Below are positions 9,335-18,056 of a DNA stretch of 64,000 bases, piece after piece (positions within the stretch are counted from its first letter, which is position 1; every line of letters begins with the position of its first letter). The notes under the pieces were generated by a model. The model was not told the origin of the DNA, did no database searches, and saw only the letters and a program-made list of their open reading frames with translations. Origin of the DNA: Gordonia sputi NBRC 100414 (lineage in GTDB: Bacteria > Actinomycetota > Actinomycetes > Mycobacteriales > Mycobacteriaceae). The DNA lies in contig NZ_BAFC01000093.1 in the NCBI RefSeq assembly GCF_000248055.1, forward strand, positions 1-64,000, read 5' to 3'. The translations under genes and the position numbers were made by a program.

Positions 9335-9977
9335 ACCCGCGACGACGCCGGTTGTAGCCGACGCCGCGTGGCGCCATCGGCAGCCGCCAACCGAGGACGA
9401 GCGCAACCAGGCGTAGCAGTGCGCCGACGATGAGTCCTGCGATGACCCAGACCTGCGACGGCAGGTCGGAGTACGTTCTGCCGATCGCGACTACCGCGGC
9501 AGCGACGATTGCGGGCACCGCGTAGAGATCGGCTGGTTGCAGGAGCAACGGAATCTCGTTGGCGAGCACGTCGCGCAGGACGCCACCGCCGATCGCCGCG
9601 AGCATCCCGATGAGGGTTGCGGCGAAGGCGTGCGCGTGATGGTCGATCGCGATACTCGCGCCGGTGGCGGCGAACAATCCCATGCCGATCGCGTCGAGGA
9701 CAACGATGGTCCGACGCAGCAGCGCAAACGACGGATGAAAGATCACGGTCACCAGCGCGGCGATCAGTGCTGTCGTGACGGGGACCCAATTGTCGAGCGC
9801 CGAGGGCGGGGTGATGCCGAGCAGAAGATCGCGCAGAATGCCGCCGCCGACTCCGGTCAGCACCGCAACCGTCGCGATCCCCCAGATGTCGAAGTCCTTT
9901 CGGATTCCGACCAACGCTCCCGACGCAGCGAACACCCCGATACCCGCGATGTTCAAGATCGCAAGCAGCATCGGCAC
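9333..9977 (-). CDS. TRIC-family (UPF0126) cation channel-like membrane protein
   Basis: Integral membrane protein of 214 residues with about seven hydrophobic segments. It is an internal duplication: each half has the family signature GGG-x-LRD (GVGGGILRD at 42-50 and GGGVLRD at 130-136). Bacterial members are related to trimeric intracellular cation channels; the YadS/YicG group is also called a glycine transporter, so the substrate is uncertain. The start is GTG, with an ATG two codons later as alternative. It ends convergently with the SDR gene. Confidence 0.82.
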   Translation of the reverse strand: MPMLLAILNIAGIGVFAASGALVGIRKDFDIWGIATVAVLTGVGGGILRDLLLGITPPSALDNWVPVTTALIAALVTVIFHPSFALLRRTIVVLDAIGMGLFAATGASIAIDHHAHAFAATLIGMLAAIGGGVLRDVLANEIPLLLQPADLYAVPAIVAAAVVAIGRTYSDLPSQVWVIAGLIVGALLRLVALVLGWRLPMAPRGVGYNRRRRG

Positions 9978-9981
9978 CTCG

Positions 9982-10065
9982 CTTTCACGGCGACCACCCG
10001 CGCTTTCACGGTGTACTTCCGCACTGGAGGACTTTCACGGCGTAGTTCCGGAGGAGTGCACATCC
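9982..10065. repeat. Short imperfect repeats upstream of the TRIC-like gene
   Basis: Three copies of CTTTCACGG (starting 9982, 10002 and 10032) lie just upstream of the GTG start; two continue as GTAGTTCCG or GTACTTCCG. A fourth partial copy (GCGTACTTCC) follows near 10058. No known regulator site is recognised. Confidence 0.5.
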
Positions 10066-10083
10066 AGGCGTACTTCCACAGAA

Positions 10084-10128
10084 CAGCACAACTGCCGCAA
10101 CGTCTGGGACGTTGCGGCAGTTGTGCTG
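10084..10128 (-). terminator. Perfect 21-bp hairpin after rpmF
   Basis: Arms of 21 bases (CAGCACAACTGCCGCAACGTC and its complement) are perfectly paired around a 3-base loop, 27 bases after the rpmF stop. This is a very strong intrinsic-type hairpin. There is no run of T after it on the rpmF strand. The fully symmetric stem could act on both strands. Confidence 0.7.
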
Positions 10129-10155
10129 GATTAAGTCGCTGAGGTTATGTCGCGA

Positions 10156-10329
10156 TCAGCGGCGGTCGAGATCGATGATGCCAGCGCGCGCAGCCTTGAC
10201 CAGACGACGCGGGATGCGCTGAGCGACACCGTTCACCTTGACCTCCTGCAGCGCGGGGTTGTCCGCTTTCCACTGCGAACGACGGCTGCGGGTGTTGGCC
10301 CGCGACATCCGGCGCTTCGGTACAGCCAT
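10156..10329 (-). CDS. rpmF: 50S ribosomal protein L32 (cysteine-free form)
   Basis: A 57-residue basic protein beginning [20 protein letters not shown], the invariant L32 start. The C-terminal half ([20 protein letters not shown]) has no cysteines, so it lacks the zinc knuckle of many L32 proteins, like M. tuberculosis RpmF. GAAGGG lies upstream of the ATG. In M. tuberculosis rpmF is also near mprA. The leader carries an array of small hairpins, annotated separately. Confidence 0.95.
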   Translation of the reverse strand: MAVPKRRMSRANTRSRRSQWKADNPALQEVKVNGVAQRIPRRLVKAARAGIIDLDRR

Positions 10330-10350
10330 GGTTGTGCCCTTCTCTACTGT

Positions 10351-10434
10351 GTCCTTACGGACTGTGTCTCACTGTGGTCCTCGCGGACAGGTCACTGTGG
10401 TCCTCGCGGACCTGCAACCGTGGCCCTCGCGGAC
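10351..10434 (-). repeat. Array of four small palindromes in the rpmF leader
   Basis: Four units with core GTCC-N4-GGAC or a close variant lie at 10351-10362, 10377-10388, 10400-10411 and 10423-10434. The second and third share the flank CACTGT before the core. Each can form a 4-bp stem with a tetraloop in the rpmF transcript. Spacing is 26, 23 and 23 bases. They end about 20 bases before the rpmF start codon. Confidence 0.6.
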
Positions 10435-10603
10435 CGTGCCCTCAGGTCGTCCGTTCTCCACAGAGTGGGGCGTCGACCGGCGTGGTGGACGTGCCACGCA
10501 ACCCTCGGGCGCAGCACGCAACCTCTCTAGACTACCGGTCGCGCGGTCAACCTCCAAAACGACGGGAGTGAATGGCGCCGACGTCGGGCGCGATCAGCCT
10601 CTG

Positions 10604-11560
10604 TCAGTACGTCGAGCTGTCGCTCAGATCCCAGTTGCCCGAGCTCAAGAACGCAATCCAATAGATGACCCCGATGACCACGCCGATCGCGCCGATGATG
10701 ATGCCCGCGAGTGCCATCCCGTCGCCCTTCTGGGTTCCATTGGAGGCACTGATCTGTTTACGCGCGACGAAACCCAGCACGATGCCCACCGCCGGGACCA
10801 CGATGGTGAAGCAGCACGCAAGGGTTCCGACAATCGACACGATCAGCGACGCGATCGCCATACCGTTCGTCGTCTGCCCCGCTGGATAGCCGGGCTGACC
10901 GTACGCGGGCTGACCGTACGCGGGTTGTCCGTACGCCTGCTGGCCATAGCCGGGCTGACCGTACGAGGACTGGCCGTAGGGCGGTTGACCGTACGGTGAC
11001 TGCCCGGACTCGGCGGACGACTGACCGAAACCCTGCGGCGTGCCGTAGTCGGGCTGCGCCGAGGACTGGCCGTACTGGGGCGTCGAGCCGTAGTCGGGGG
11101 TCGAGCCGGGTGTCTGGCCGGGTGTCTGACCGTAGTCGGGTGTCTGGCCGTATTGCGGAGCCTGCGAGCCGGAGCCGTAGTCGGGTGTCTGGCCGTACTG
11201 CGGAGCCTGCGAGCCCGAGCCGTAGTCGGGCGTCGAACCGTACTGCGGCGGCTGGTACGTCGACTCGCCCTGCGAGGGCGGGCCGTAGGCGGAGGGGTCG
11301 AACTTGGTCGTCGGAGGCTCAGGTGATCCGCTGCCGGCCGGCGGAGTTGAACCCGAGGCCCCCGAACCCGAGGCCGCTGAACCAGAGGCCCCCGAACCAG
11401 CTGAGCCGGAGCTTGGCCGCTTGATCAGCGAGGTGGCATCGTCGCTCGGCGTCGACCCAGGTGCGTCGGCGCTGGGTGAGCCGGAAGCGTCGGAGCCGGT
11501 CGAGTTCTGGTCTGGGCGCTCTGGATCCGATGCGCTCGAACCTCCATACGGAGTGGACAT
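10604..11560 (-). CDS. DUF4190 membrane protein with Tyr/Gly/Gln-rich N-terminus
   Basis: A 318-residue protein of unknown function. Residues 1-230 are low complexity: Ser/Gly/Pro/Ala-rich, then many YGQ, DYGS and PAYGQ repeats. Residues 232-318 form the DUF4190 module: two hydrophobic helices joined by a short basic loop ([15 protein letters not shown]), then a short C-tail. The ATG has an AGAGGTGA site 7 bases upstream. It is divergent from the AEC transporter. The design, a disordered cytoplasmic tail on a small membrane anchor, recurs in the 34 kDa-antigen homologue in this window. Confidence 0.82.
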   Translation of the reverse strand: MSTPYGGSSASDPERPDQNSTGSDASGSPSADAPGSTPSDDATSLIKRPSSGSAGSGASGSAASGSGASGSTPPAGSGSPEPPTTKFDPSAYGPPSQGESTYQPPQYGSTPDYGSGSQAPQYGQTPDYGSGSQAPQYGQTPDYGQTPGQTPGSTPDYGSTPQYGQSSAQPDYGTPQGFGQSSAESGQSPYGQPPYGQSSYGQPGYGQQAYGQPAYGQPAYGQPGYPAGQTTNGMAIASLIVSIVGTLACCFTIVVPAVGIVLGFVARKQISASNGTQKGDGMALAGIIIGAIGVVIGVIYWIAFLSSGNWDLSDSSTY

Positions 11561-11739
11561 CTGCGTTCACCTCTCTGGGTTCGCCCCTTTGGGTTCCCTC
11601 GTTGGGATCGCCGTCGGCGTTATCGCCGCACCGACCGTACTGTCAGAGGGACCGGGCACGCCCCGCAGGGCGTGGTCACTCCAATGCTGCCGCCAGCTTA
11701 GTGAAAAGCGCACAAGCCCGGCTGCATACACTCATCCGA

Positions 11740-12678
11740 GTGTCAGGCGTCGTCTCAGGTTTCACCGTCATCTTCATTCTGGTGGCCATCGGATTCGCCC
11801 TGGGCCGGACGCAGATCCTCGGTGAACACGCCCATGACGTGCTGTCGCGACTGGTGTTTTTCGTCTGCACGCCGGCGCTGCTGTTCTCGTCGCTGGTGAC
11901 CTCCGACCTCTCGGTCATCTTCTCGTCGACGCTCGTCATCGCAGGAGTCTCGGCGTTTGCGACCGGAACGCTCTACATCGTGATCGCGCGCGGGGTGCTG
12001 CGACGTCGCGAGGTGCCGGAGCTGACCATCGGCGCGCTCTCGTCGTCGTACGTCAACAGCGTCAATCTCGGTCTACCGATAGCGATCTTCGTTCTCGACG
12101 ACGCCTCGTTCATCGCGCCGTTGCTGCTGTTTCAGATTCTGATCTACTCGCCGCTGGCGTTGGGCGTCCTCGACGTCACCGCGTTGGACCGCACCGCGGG
12201 AAAGTCGGTGCTGCGCGACACCCTGCGACTCCCCCTGACCAACCCGATCGTGATCGGCGGGCTGATCGGAGTGGTCGTCTCGCTGATCGGGTGGCATCCG
12301 CCCACCGCGATCCTCGAACCGATGAAAATGCTCGGCAGTGCGTCGGTGCCCGCGGCGCTCCTGGCATTCGGAATGTCGCTGACAGGCGTGCCGCTGTTCA
12401 AGAAGGGGCAGAGTCCGCGGCGCGAGGTCGCACTCGCGACCGTACTCAAGATGCTGTTCATGCCCACGTTGGTCTACGTGATCGCGCGATGGGGGTTCGG
12501 CGAGTCAGGACACACGTTGTTCGCACAGGTCGTGATCGCGGCGCTGCCGACCGCCCAGAACGTGCTGGTCTACGCGACGCGGTACCGGCGGGGGCAGGTA
12601 CTCGCGCGCGACACCGCACTGCTCACCACCCTGGTATCGATCCCCGTCATCGCGGTGATCGCGTGGTTGCTGGCCTGA
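11740..12678 (+). CDS. Auxin efflux carrier (AEC) family transporter
   Basis: Secondary transporter of about 312 residues with ten predicted helices in two halves. Family features are the early segment GFALGRTQILGEHAHDVLSR, the NSVNLGLPIA stretch in the middle, and ALPTAQNVLVYA near the end. Bacterial members move malate, malonate or other organic acids; the substrate here is unknown. I chose the GTG at 11740 because TACACT (11727-11732) lies 7 bases upstream, fitting a leaderless transcript; an in-frame GTG at 11701 is an alternative. It converges on the MFS gene. Confidence 0.83.
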   Translation: MSGVVSGFTVIFILVAIGFALGRTQILGEHAHDVLSRLVFFVCTPALLFSSLVTSDLSVIFSSTLVIAGVSAFATGTLYIVIARGVLRRREVPELTIGALSSSYVNSVNLGLPIAIFVLDDASFIAPLLLFQILIYSPLALGVLDVTALDRTAGKSVLRDTLRLPLTNPIVIGGLIGVVVSLIGWHPPTAILEPMKMLGSASVPAALLAFGMSLTGVPLFKKGQSPRREVALATVLKMLFMPTLVYVIARWGFGESGHTLFAQVVIAALPTAQNVLVYATRYRRGQVLARDTALLTTLVSIPVIAVIAWLLA

Positions 12679-12705
12679 GCGACCGAGTTGCGGCGGAATC
12701 CCCTC

Positions 12706-12757
12706 AGTTGCGTGGGACGCTCGGGGGCATTTTTGTACCCCTGTGTCCCACGCAACT
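12706..12757. terminator. Bidirectional terminator between AEC and MFS genes
   Basis: Arms AGTTGCGTGGGAC and GTCCCACGCAACT form a perfect 13-bp stem. Inside it, a G-run and a CCCC flank an ATTTTTG stretch, giving a second stacked stem. It sits between the stops of two convergent genes. Confidence 0.75.
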
Positions 12758-12769
12758 CGAGCCAGATCG

Positions 12770-14290
12770 TCAGTCGACGTCGACGGACCCGGTCGCGAAC
12801 TCGCCCGCGGCACCGAGCGCGATCTCTTCTTCACGCTGGTGCGCCGTCAGGTGGTGCGGGCTTCGACGTGGAATCCCGAAGGCCGCGAGCAGGGCAGCGA
12901 GCGCGAACGCTCCGGCGCCGAGCAGGAACGCGGCGCGGTAGGCGTTCTCCGTCGGAAGCGAGACCGCGGTGCCACCCACGACGTGAATCGCGACCTCGGC
13001 AGCGAGCACGGTGATGATGACCGCGCTGCCGATCGCGCCACCGACCGTGCGCATGATGGAGTTGATCGAATTGGCGATGCCGGTTTCATGCGGCTCGACA
13101 TTTTCGACCAGGAGCGCAGGCATGGCCGAATATGCCGCGGCCACAGCCACATTCGCAACGATGAGGCCGGCGATCATCTCGCCGGTGTTCTCGTGCAAGA
13201 AGGTCAGCATCAGCATTCCGACCACGCCGATCACGCTCGCACCGAGCAGCACGATGCGGGGACCCACACGGCCGACCAGTCCGCCCGCGACCGGGCCTAC
13301 GAGGATCGACACGATCGCGCCGGGAAGCATGAACGCCACACTGGTCCGTAGGACAGAGGCGCCGAAGCCGTAGCCCGCCAACGCATCCGGCGTCTGCACG
13401 AAGTACGTCGCGCCGAGGAACACGCTGAACATCGCGAACCCGACGCACAGCGACGCGACGTTCGTGGCGAGAACTGCTCGCTGCTTGAGCAGGTCGACGG
13501 ACACCAGCGGCTCGCCGCGTCGACTCTGCAGTATCCAGAAGCCGCCGAGCACGACGACGGCGGCGACGTAGAGGCCGATCACACGTGCCGACCCCCAGCC
13601 CCACGTGTGGCCCTGCGACGTCGGCAGCAGGAGGCACACCAGACCGATCGCGAGCACCAGCGCACCGAAGTAGTCGACGCGACCGCCCGTTCCCGGTCGA
13701 GACGGAATCGCGAAGATCACGAGCACCAGAACGACGGCCGACATCGCCACACACAGCCAGAAGATGCGCCGGTAGTCGGCGCCGCCCTGTGTCAGCAGAC
13801 CTGTTGCCACGAGCGCCAGCCCGCTACCGACTCCCAACGACGACGCCGTGATCGCCATCGCCCCGGTGAGACGTTCGCGGGGCAGCTCCTGCCGCAGCAC
13901 GCTGATCGCCAGCGGGAAGAGTCCGAAGCTCGCACCCTGCAACACGCGACCGACGATGAGCAAGTCGATCGAATTCGCCAGCGCCGCAATGAGACTGCCC
14001 ACCAAGGTGATCAGCAGCACCGCGACGATCACTCGCTTGTGCCCGTAGACGTCGCCGAGACGCCCGAACAGCGGAGTGAATGCCGACGCCGCCAGCATCG
14101 TCGCCGTGGTCACCCATCCGACAGTCGTCAGCGAGACGCCGAGCTGCTCACCGATCTGCGGCAGCGCGGGCACCGCGAGGGTCTGAATCATCGAGAGCAA
14201 CAGCACCGACGCCGCCGCGGCAACGACGATCAGTGCTGTCGACGAGCGCACCTTCGAGGGTGCCTGCTCCGGAGCTGCCGCTTGTGTCAT
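12770..14290 (-). CDS. MFS drug-resistance transporter (14-helix, DHA2-like)
   Basis: Proton-driven efflux protein of 506 residues with about 14 hydrophobic segments. The loop after helix 2 holds the MFS motif A version GRLGDVYGHKR, and VGSGLALVATG resembles antiporter motif C. The ATG is preferred over an upstream TTG because TAGATT lies 7 bases before it, fitting a leaderless transcript. It is divergent from a TetR gene that probably represses it. The drug or metabolite exported cannot be told. Confidence 0.87.
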   Translation of the reverse strand: MTQAAAPEQAPSKVRSSTALIVVAAAASVLLLSMIQTLAVPALPQIGEQLGVSLTTVGWVTTATMLAASAFTPLFGRLGDVYGHKRVIVAVLLITLVGSLIAALANSIDLLIVGRVLQGASFGLFPLAISVLRQELPRERLTGAMAITASSLGVGSGLALVATGLLTQGGADYRRIFWLCVAMSAVVLVLVIFAIPSRPGTGGRVDYFGALVLAIGLVCLLLPTSQGHTWGWGSARVIGLYVAAVVVLGGFWILQSRRGEPLVSVDLLKQRAVLATNVASLCVGFAMFSVFLGATYFVQTPDALAGYGFGASVLRTSVAFMLPGAIVSILVGPVAGGLVGRVGPRIVLLGASVIGVVGMLMLTFLHENTGEMIAGLIVANVAVAAAYSAMPALLVENVEPHETGIANSINSIMRTVGGAIGSAVIITVLAAEVAIHVVGGTAVSLPTENAYRAAFLLGAGAFALAALLAAFGIPRRSPHHLTAHQREEEIALGAAGEFATGSVDVD

Positions 14291-14293
14291 ACG

Positions 14294-14369
14294 GGACAAT
14301 CTAGAACAAAATCGACGCTTCGTCGATTTTTGTCGACGACTAGTCGAAATTGTCCGGATTTCCTACTAT
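14294..14369. promoter_or_regulatory. Overlapping divergent promoters and operator of MFS/tetR
   Basis: Outer arms GGACAAT (14294-14300) and ATTGTCC (14349-14355) enclose an exact palindrome AAAATCGACG-CTT-CGTCGATTTT (14308-14330) and a weaker one, TCGAC-N5-GTCGA (14333-14347). Minus-10 hexamers TAGATT (minus strand, 14303-14298) and TACTAT (14364-14369) each lie 7 bases or less from the start codon of their gene, suggesting leaderless mRNAs. The palindrome is the likely TetR site. Confidence 0.65.
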
Positions 14370-14375
14370 GGAGGT

Positions 14376-15023
14376 ATGACGACCAAGGCGCCCGACGATT
14401 CGCAGGCCAACCCGGCCCGCCGTAGAGGTGCTCGCACCAAGGGCGACGAGCGTGAAGATCAGATTCTGAGCGCGATGCGTTCACTTCTCGCCGACCATCC
14501 GATCGACGACGTCACCATCGACGACATCTCTTCTGCGGCAGGCATTTCACGAACGAGCTTCTACTTCTACTTTCCGTCGAAGCAGGCCGTCCTCACGACG
14601 CTCATGGAACGGATCTGGGACGACTTCGCCAGCACTCACGACTGGTTCGACGCCGTCGGACCCGACCCCGACGGCCTGCGCGAGCAACTCGACGCCGTCG
14701 CCGCGATCTGGCAGACGAACGGATCGATCATGGCGTGCGCAGCCCGGACCGGATACACCTCCGGTTACGCGCCGCTACAGGACTTCCTCGCGCGAGCACG
14801 CGCCCGATTCGTCGAACGACTCGCCGCCAAGATCGAGCGCGATCGATCAGCGGGGCTGGCGCCCGACGGTCCGCCCGCCGCCAATTTGGCAACCCTGGTG
14901 GCCGTGATGCGCGACGCAGGCCTGAGCGAACTGACATCGTCCGCGGGCACGGTCCCCGCGAGGGACGCGCTCGACACACTCACCGTTGCCATCCTGCGGA
15001 TGATCTACGGTCGCATCGACTGA
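14376..15023 (+). CDS. TetR-family repressor, EthR-like
   Basis: A 215-residue regulator. The helix-turn-helix covers about 43-68 (VTIDDISSAAGISRTSFYFYF), with the FYFYFPSKQAVL segment seen in EthR-type proteins. The C-terminal ligand domain is not assignable to a ligand. It is divergent from the MFS gene and should control both genes through the palindrome between them. GGAGG lies only one base before the ATG, too close to be used, while TACTAT is placed for a leaderless start. Confidence 0.88.
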   Translation: MTTKAPDDSQANPARRRGARTKGDEREDQILSAMRSLLADHPIDDVTIDDISSAAGISRTSFYFYFPSKQAVLTTLMERIWDDFASTHDWFDAVGPDPDGLREQLDAVAAIWQTNGSIMACAARTGYTSGYAPLQDFLARARARFVERLAAKIERDRSAGLAPDGPPAANLATLVAVMRDAGLSELTSSAGTVPARDALDTLTVAILRMIYGRID

Positions 15024-15028
15024 CGACG

Positions 15029-15097
15029 CCGCGCGAGCGCGATCAACAGCACCGCGCGAGCGCGATCAACAGCACCGCGCGGGCACGATCAACAGCA
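15029..15097. repeat. 23-bp tandem repeat, three copies
   Basis: Units at 15029-15051, 15052-15074 (identical) and 15075-15097 (two changes), plus a truncated fourth. They fill the gap between the convergent tetR and DUF1707 genes, starting 6 bases after the tetR stop. Confidence 0.85.
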
Positions 15098-15103
15098 CCG
15101 CGA

Positions 15104-15928
15104 TCAACGACGCTCCTTGCGCTTGACGTCCACCCCGCCCATCAACGCGAATCCGGTGACGTGGACCGTCGGAGCGCCGGGGCGCCCGGGCCCCTCGTCC
15201 TTGCTCTCGAATCCGCCCATGATGGCGAGACCACCGACCTCGAGGGCCACATCCGGCGGAACGATGACGTCGACGCCACCCATGATCGCCACACACTGGA
15301 CAGTCAGCACGGGTTCGGTGAACTCGACCTCTCGCAGATCGATCTCGACGCCGCCCATGACCGCGGTCGCCTCGAGCTGATCAGCAACCGCCGCATGGCC
15401 TTTCAGCTCCGAGCCGGACATGATCGCAAGTCGATGCCGCACCGGCTTACGCCCCGACCCCGTGCCGGGACGCGTCACGCCCGTCGGGTACGGATCGCCG
15501 GGTCGCGGCAGGGGCACGCCGAGTTGTCCGACGGGAAGATCGTCGGTCAATGCGTCGAGATCGCCGAAAGTCTTTGCGGTAGAGGCCTTCAGCGCCCGCT
15601 CCTCGTATTCGCTCGGCGTCAGCGCGCCGCTGGTCATCGCCGCGGAGAGGATCTGGTGCACGAGTTCGCGGTCGGCGTCGGCCGCTCTGAGTCGGTGATC
15701 GGGCGCAGGCGTACCGCCGGGAGCCGCGGCCTCGTGCTGGGCGGGACCGAGCTTGGTCAGGTCGGGCTTGGCGGGCTCAGCGTTTGCCTGCTCAGCGTTG
15801 GCCGGCTCAGGCTTGCCCGACTCGGGCTTTGTCAGATCCGGCCCGGTCGATTCAGGAGCTGCCGGGTCATGCCCAGTCGAATCGGGTTCTGGCAGTTCGG
15901 GCTCTGGCAGTTCGGCGGGAACGCTCAT
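15104..15928 (-). CDS. DUF1707 (SHOCT-like) domain protein
   Basis: A 274-residue protein. Residues 1-78 are Pro/Glu/Ala-rich low complexity with PELPEP and AEQANAEPAK repeats. Residues 80-133 are a DUF1707 domain (LRAADADRELVHQIL... GALTPSEYEERA). The C-terminal part (about 165-274) has repeated IMGG/VMGG/LMGG turns (AIMSGSEL, AVMGGVEIDL, AIMGGVDVIVP, AIMGGFES, ALMGGVDV), the beta-helical pattern of LiaF-type cell-wall-stress proteins. M. tuberculosis has a relative in this neighbourhood (around Rv0966c). The biochemical role is unknown. Confidence 0.82.
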   Translation of the reverse strand: MSVPAELPEPELPEPDSTGHDPAAPESTGPDLTKPESGKPEPANAEQANAEPAKPDLTKLGPAQHEAAAPGGTPAPDHRLRAADADRELVHQILSAAMTSGALTPSEYEERALKASTAKTFGDLDALTDDLPVGQLGVPLPRPGDPYPTGVTRPGTGSGRKPVRHRLAIMSGSELKGHAAVADQLEATAVMGGVEIDLREVEFTEPVLTVQCVAIMGGVDVIVPPDVALEVGGLAIMGGFESKDEGPGRPGAPTVHVTGFALMGGVDVKRKERR

Positions 15929-16020
15929 ACCGTCGACGTTAGTGATCGCATGCGGCGCCCGACACCCTGAAATACCCTGACTCGTCCCCTGATTTCTCCG
16001 AGATCCGCCCCACGCGCCGA

Positions 16021-18021
16021 TCAGCCGCGGCGCGGACGCCGTGACCGCAGGTAGTCTCCAACCACCGCGGCGCCGAGTCCGTCGACGTCTGGGGCCACCA
16101 CGCGACCGCCGATCCTGCGGGCGATCTGGTCCATGAAGTGCGCGAGGCCGGGGTCCTCGCCCAGCCGGAAGAACGTGACCTGCGCACCCATCCGTGCGAC
16201 GTGGTCGAGTTCGCGCACGGTGAGCGCGATGGTCTGCGGGTGCGGCGGATAGAAGAAGAACGGCTCGCCGCTCGGGTCGAGGTGCGCGGTGGGCTCGCCG
16301 TCGGTGACGACGAGGACCACCGGCTGCGCGTTGGGAAATCTCCGCAGGTGCCGCTGTGCGAGCAACAGTGCGTGGTGCAGGTTGGTTCCCTGTTCCATCC
16401 GTGGCTGCAGCCCGGTGAGTTCGGCGATGTCGATGCTGCGGGCATATCGTCCAAACGCGATCACTTCGAGTTCGTCGCTCCGAAACCTGGTGGAGATCAA
16501 GTGATTCAGCGCGATCGCGGTCCGCTTCATCGGCGTCCAGCGACCCTCCATCTCCATTGAGAACGACGTGTCGACCAGCAGCACCACCGCGGCCTGTGTC
16601 CGCGCCTCGGTGTCGGCGACCTCGACGTCGCGGACCGAAATGTGCACACCGTCGCGAGCCATCGCCGACGGCGCGTTCACGGGATCGGAACTCTCGGAGA
16701 TGGTGCGCAACACCGCATTCGAGACAGTTCTCGTGACATCCCACGGGTCGGTGTCGCCGAACTCCCACTCGCGCGTCGCCCCGGTAGGCTCGCCGAGCAA
16801 TCCTGATTTGCGGGTCTGTCGGTCACCCCGACGCCCCGACATCTGGTCGGCGATGTCACGAAAGATGGTCTGCCCCAACTGCCTCATCGCCTTGGGGCTC
16901 AGCCGCAGAGTCCCGTCAGACGTGCGGTCGAAGAATCCCTGCTCGGTCAACGCCTTCTCGAGCTCGGCGAGTGTTCGGGCGTCGACCGCCGCCTGGTCGC
17001 CGAGTTGTCGTGCGAGGGCGTCGAGGTCGATGTCGTCCATGCGCGCGCCAGCGTACTGCTGCGAGAGTTGCTCGGAGAGCGCGTCGAGTTCGGAGATGTC
17101 GCGCAGCGCCGCCGCACCCTGCCCCAGTCCCATCTGCTGATCGCCCGAGAACGACTCGCCGCCATCCCAATCGAGGCCGGGCCTGGCCTCGCGCAGCGCC
17201 GAATCCATTTGCGCGAGTTGATTCATCAGGTCGGGTGACCCGAACGCCTGCTGCGCGAGCTGATCGAGCTCTGCTCGCTGTTCGGGCGTGAGCGAGTTGT
17301 AGAACTGCTGTGCCGCGGCGGCACGTTGCGCGAGCGAGTCGATGAGTTCTTCTGTGTTGCGCGGGTTTTCGGGGAAGTACTCGCCGTGATTGCGCATGAA
17401 GTCGTCGAATTGCTCAGCGGTGTCCTCGCCGCGATTGTGTGCGTCGAGAAGCTTGTTGAGGTCGGTGAGCATCTCGGAGATGGCCTCACGGTCCTGATCG
17501 GTGGCACCCTCGAGCGCTTCTTTCATTCCCGCGAAACGCTGGTCGAGCAGTTCTCGCCCGAGCAGATCCTTGATCTTCTCGAAGTCCTCGCGCGCCTGAG
17601 GACTCCGCCAGTTGTACTCCGACAGTTCCTCGACGGCCTGGGCGGTCGACGGCGGCAAACTCCCGATCTGCATCTCGGCGAAACGCGCGTCGTCGTCGAG
17701 GTCGCGTGCGAGTTGCTTGCGCTCCTCGAGTACCGCGCGGTCGAGGAGCTCGCGGATCTCATTGAACGTTCCGTCGAGGTTCCGTTGCTTCAACAGCTCC
17801 TGCCGCCGACGGTTGACCTCTTCGCGCAGCTTGTCCAGCCCGCGCATGTCCTGAGTCCCGCGCCGCAGGAATTCGCGCAACGCGCGCTGCGGCGACGCCC
17901 CCGCCATCACGTCGTCGCCGATCTCCTCGAGCGCTTCGCGGAGATCGACCGGCGGCGCAAGCGGGTCGGGGCCACCGGTGTACCGCTGATAGCGCGAACG
18001 GTGAAAGTTCTTCTGAGCCAT
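16021..18021 (-). CDS. VWA-domain protein, partner of the adjacent AAA+ ATPase
   Basis: A 666-residue cytoplasmic protein resembling M. tuberculosis Rv0959. A long charged alpha-helical region (about 30-400) precedes a C-terminal von Willebrand A domain with an intact metal site: DTSFS (484-488), Thr546 and Asp574 (VTDGEP). Together with the ATPase 35 bases upstream it forms a MoxR/Mg-chelatase-like pair. Such pairs often act as chaperones that insert metals or assemble complexes, but the client is unknown. No signal peptide or membrane segment is seen. Confidence 0.85.
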   Translation of the reverse strand: MAQKNFHRSRYQRYTGGPDPLAPPVDLREALEEIGDDVMAGASPQRALREFLRRGTQDMRGLDKLREEVNRRRQELLKQRNLDGTFNEIRELLDRAVLEERKQLARDLDDDARFAEMQIGSLPPSTAQAVEELSEYNWRSPQAREDFEKIKDLLGRELLDQRFAGMKEALEGATDQDREAISEMLTDLNKLLDAHNRGEDTAEQFDDFMRNHGEYFPENPRNTEELIDSLAQRAAAAQQFYNSLTPEQRAELDQLAQQAFGSPDLMNQLAQMDSALREARPGLDWDGGESFSGDQQMGLGQGAAALRDISELDALSEQLSQQYAGARMDDIDLDALARQLGDQAAVDARTLAELEKALTEQGFFDRTSDGTLRLSPKAMRQLGQTIFRDIADQMSGRRGDRQTRKSGLLGEPTGATREWEFGDTDPWDVTRTVSNAVLRTISESSDPVNAPSAMARDGVHISVRDVEVADTEARTQAAVVLLVDTSFSMEMEGRWTPMKRTAIALNHLISTRFRSDELEVIAFGRYARSIDIAELTGLQPRMEQGTNLHHALLLAQRHLRRFPNAQPVVLVVTDGEPTAHLDPSGEPFFFYPPHPQTIALTVRELDHVARMGAQVTFFRLGEDPGLAHFMDQIARRIGGRVVAPDVDGLGAAVVGDYLRSRRPRRG

Positions 18022-18056
18022 GTGTATACGTCCAGCCCGATGTCGTACGGCCGAGA

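Noticed and set aside
15929-16768. Long N-terminal extension of the DUF1707 frame
   Set aside because: It is the shadow of the VWA gene in another frame; the Pro-rich start at 15928 is the first sensible one.
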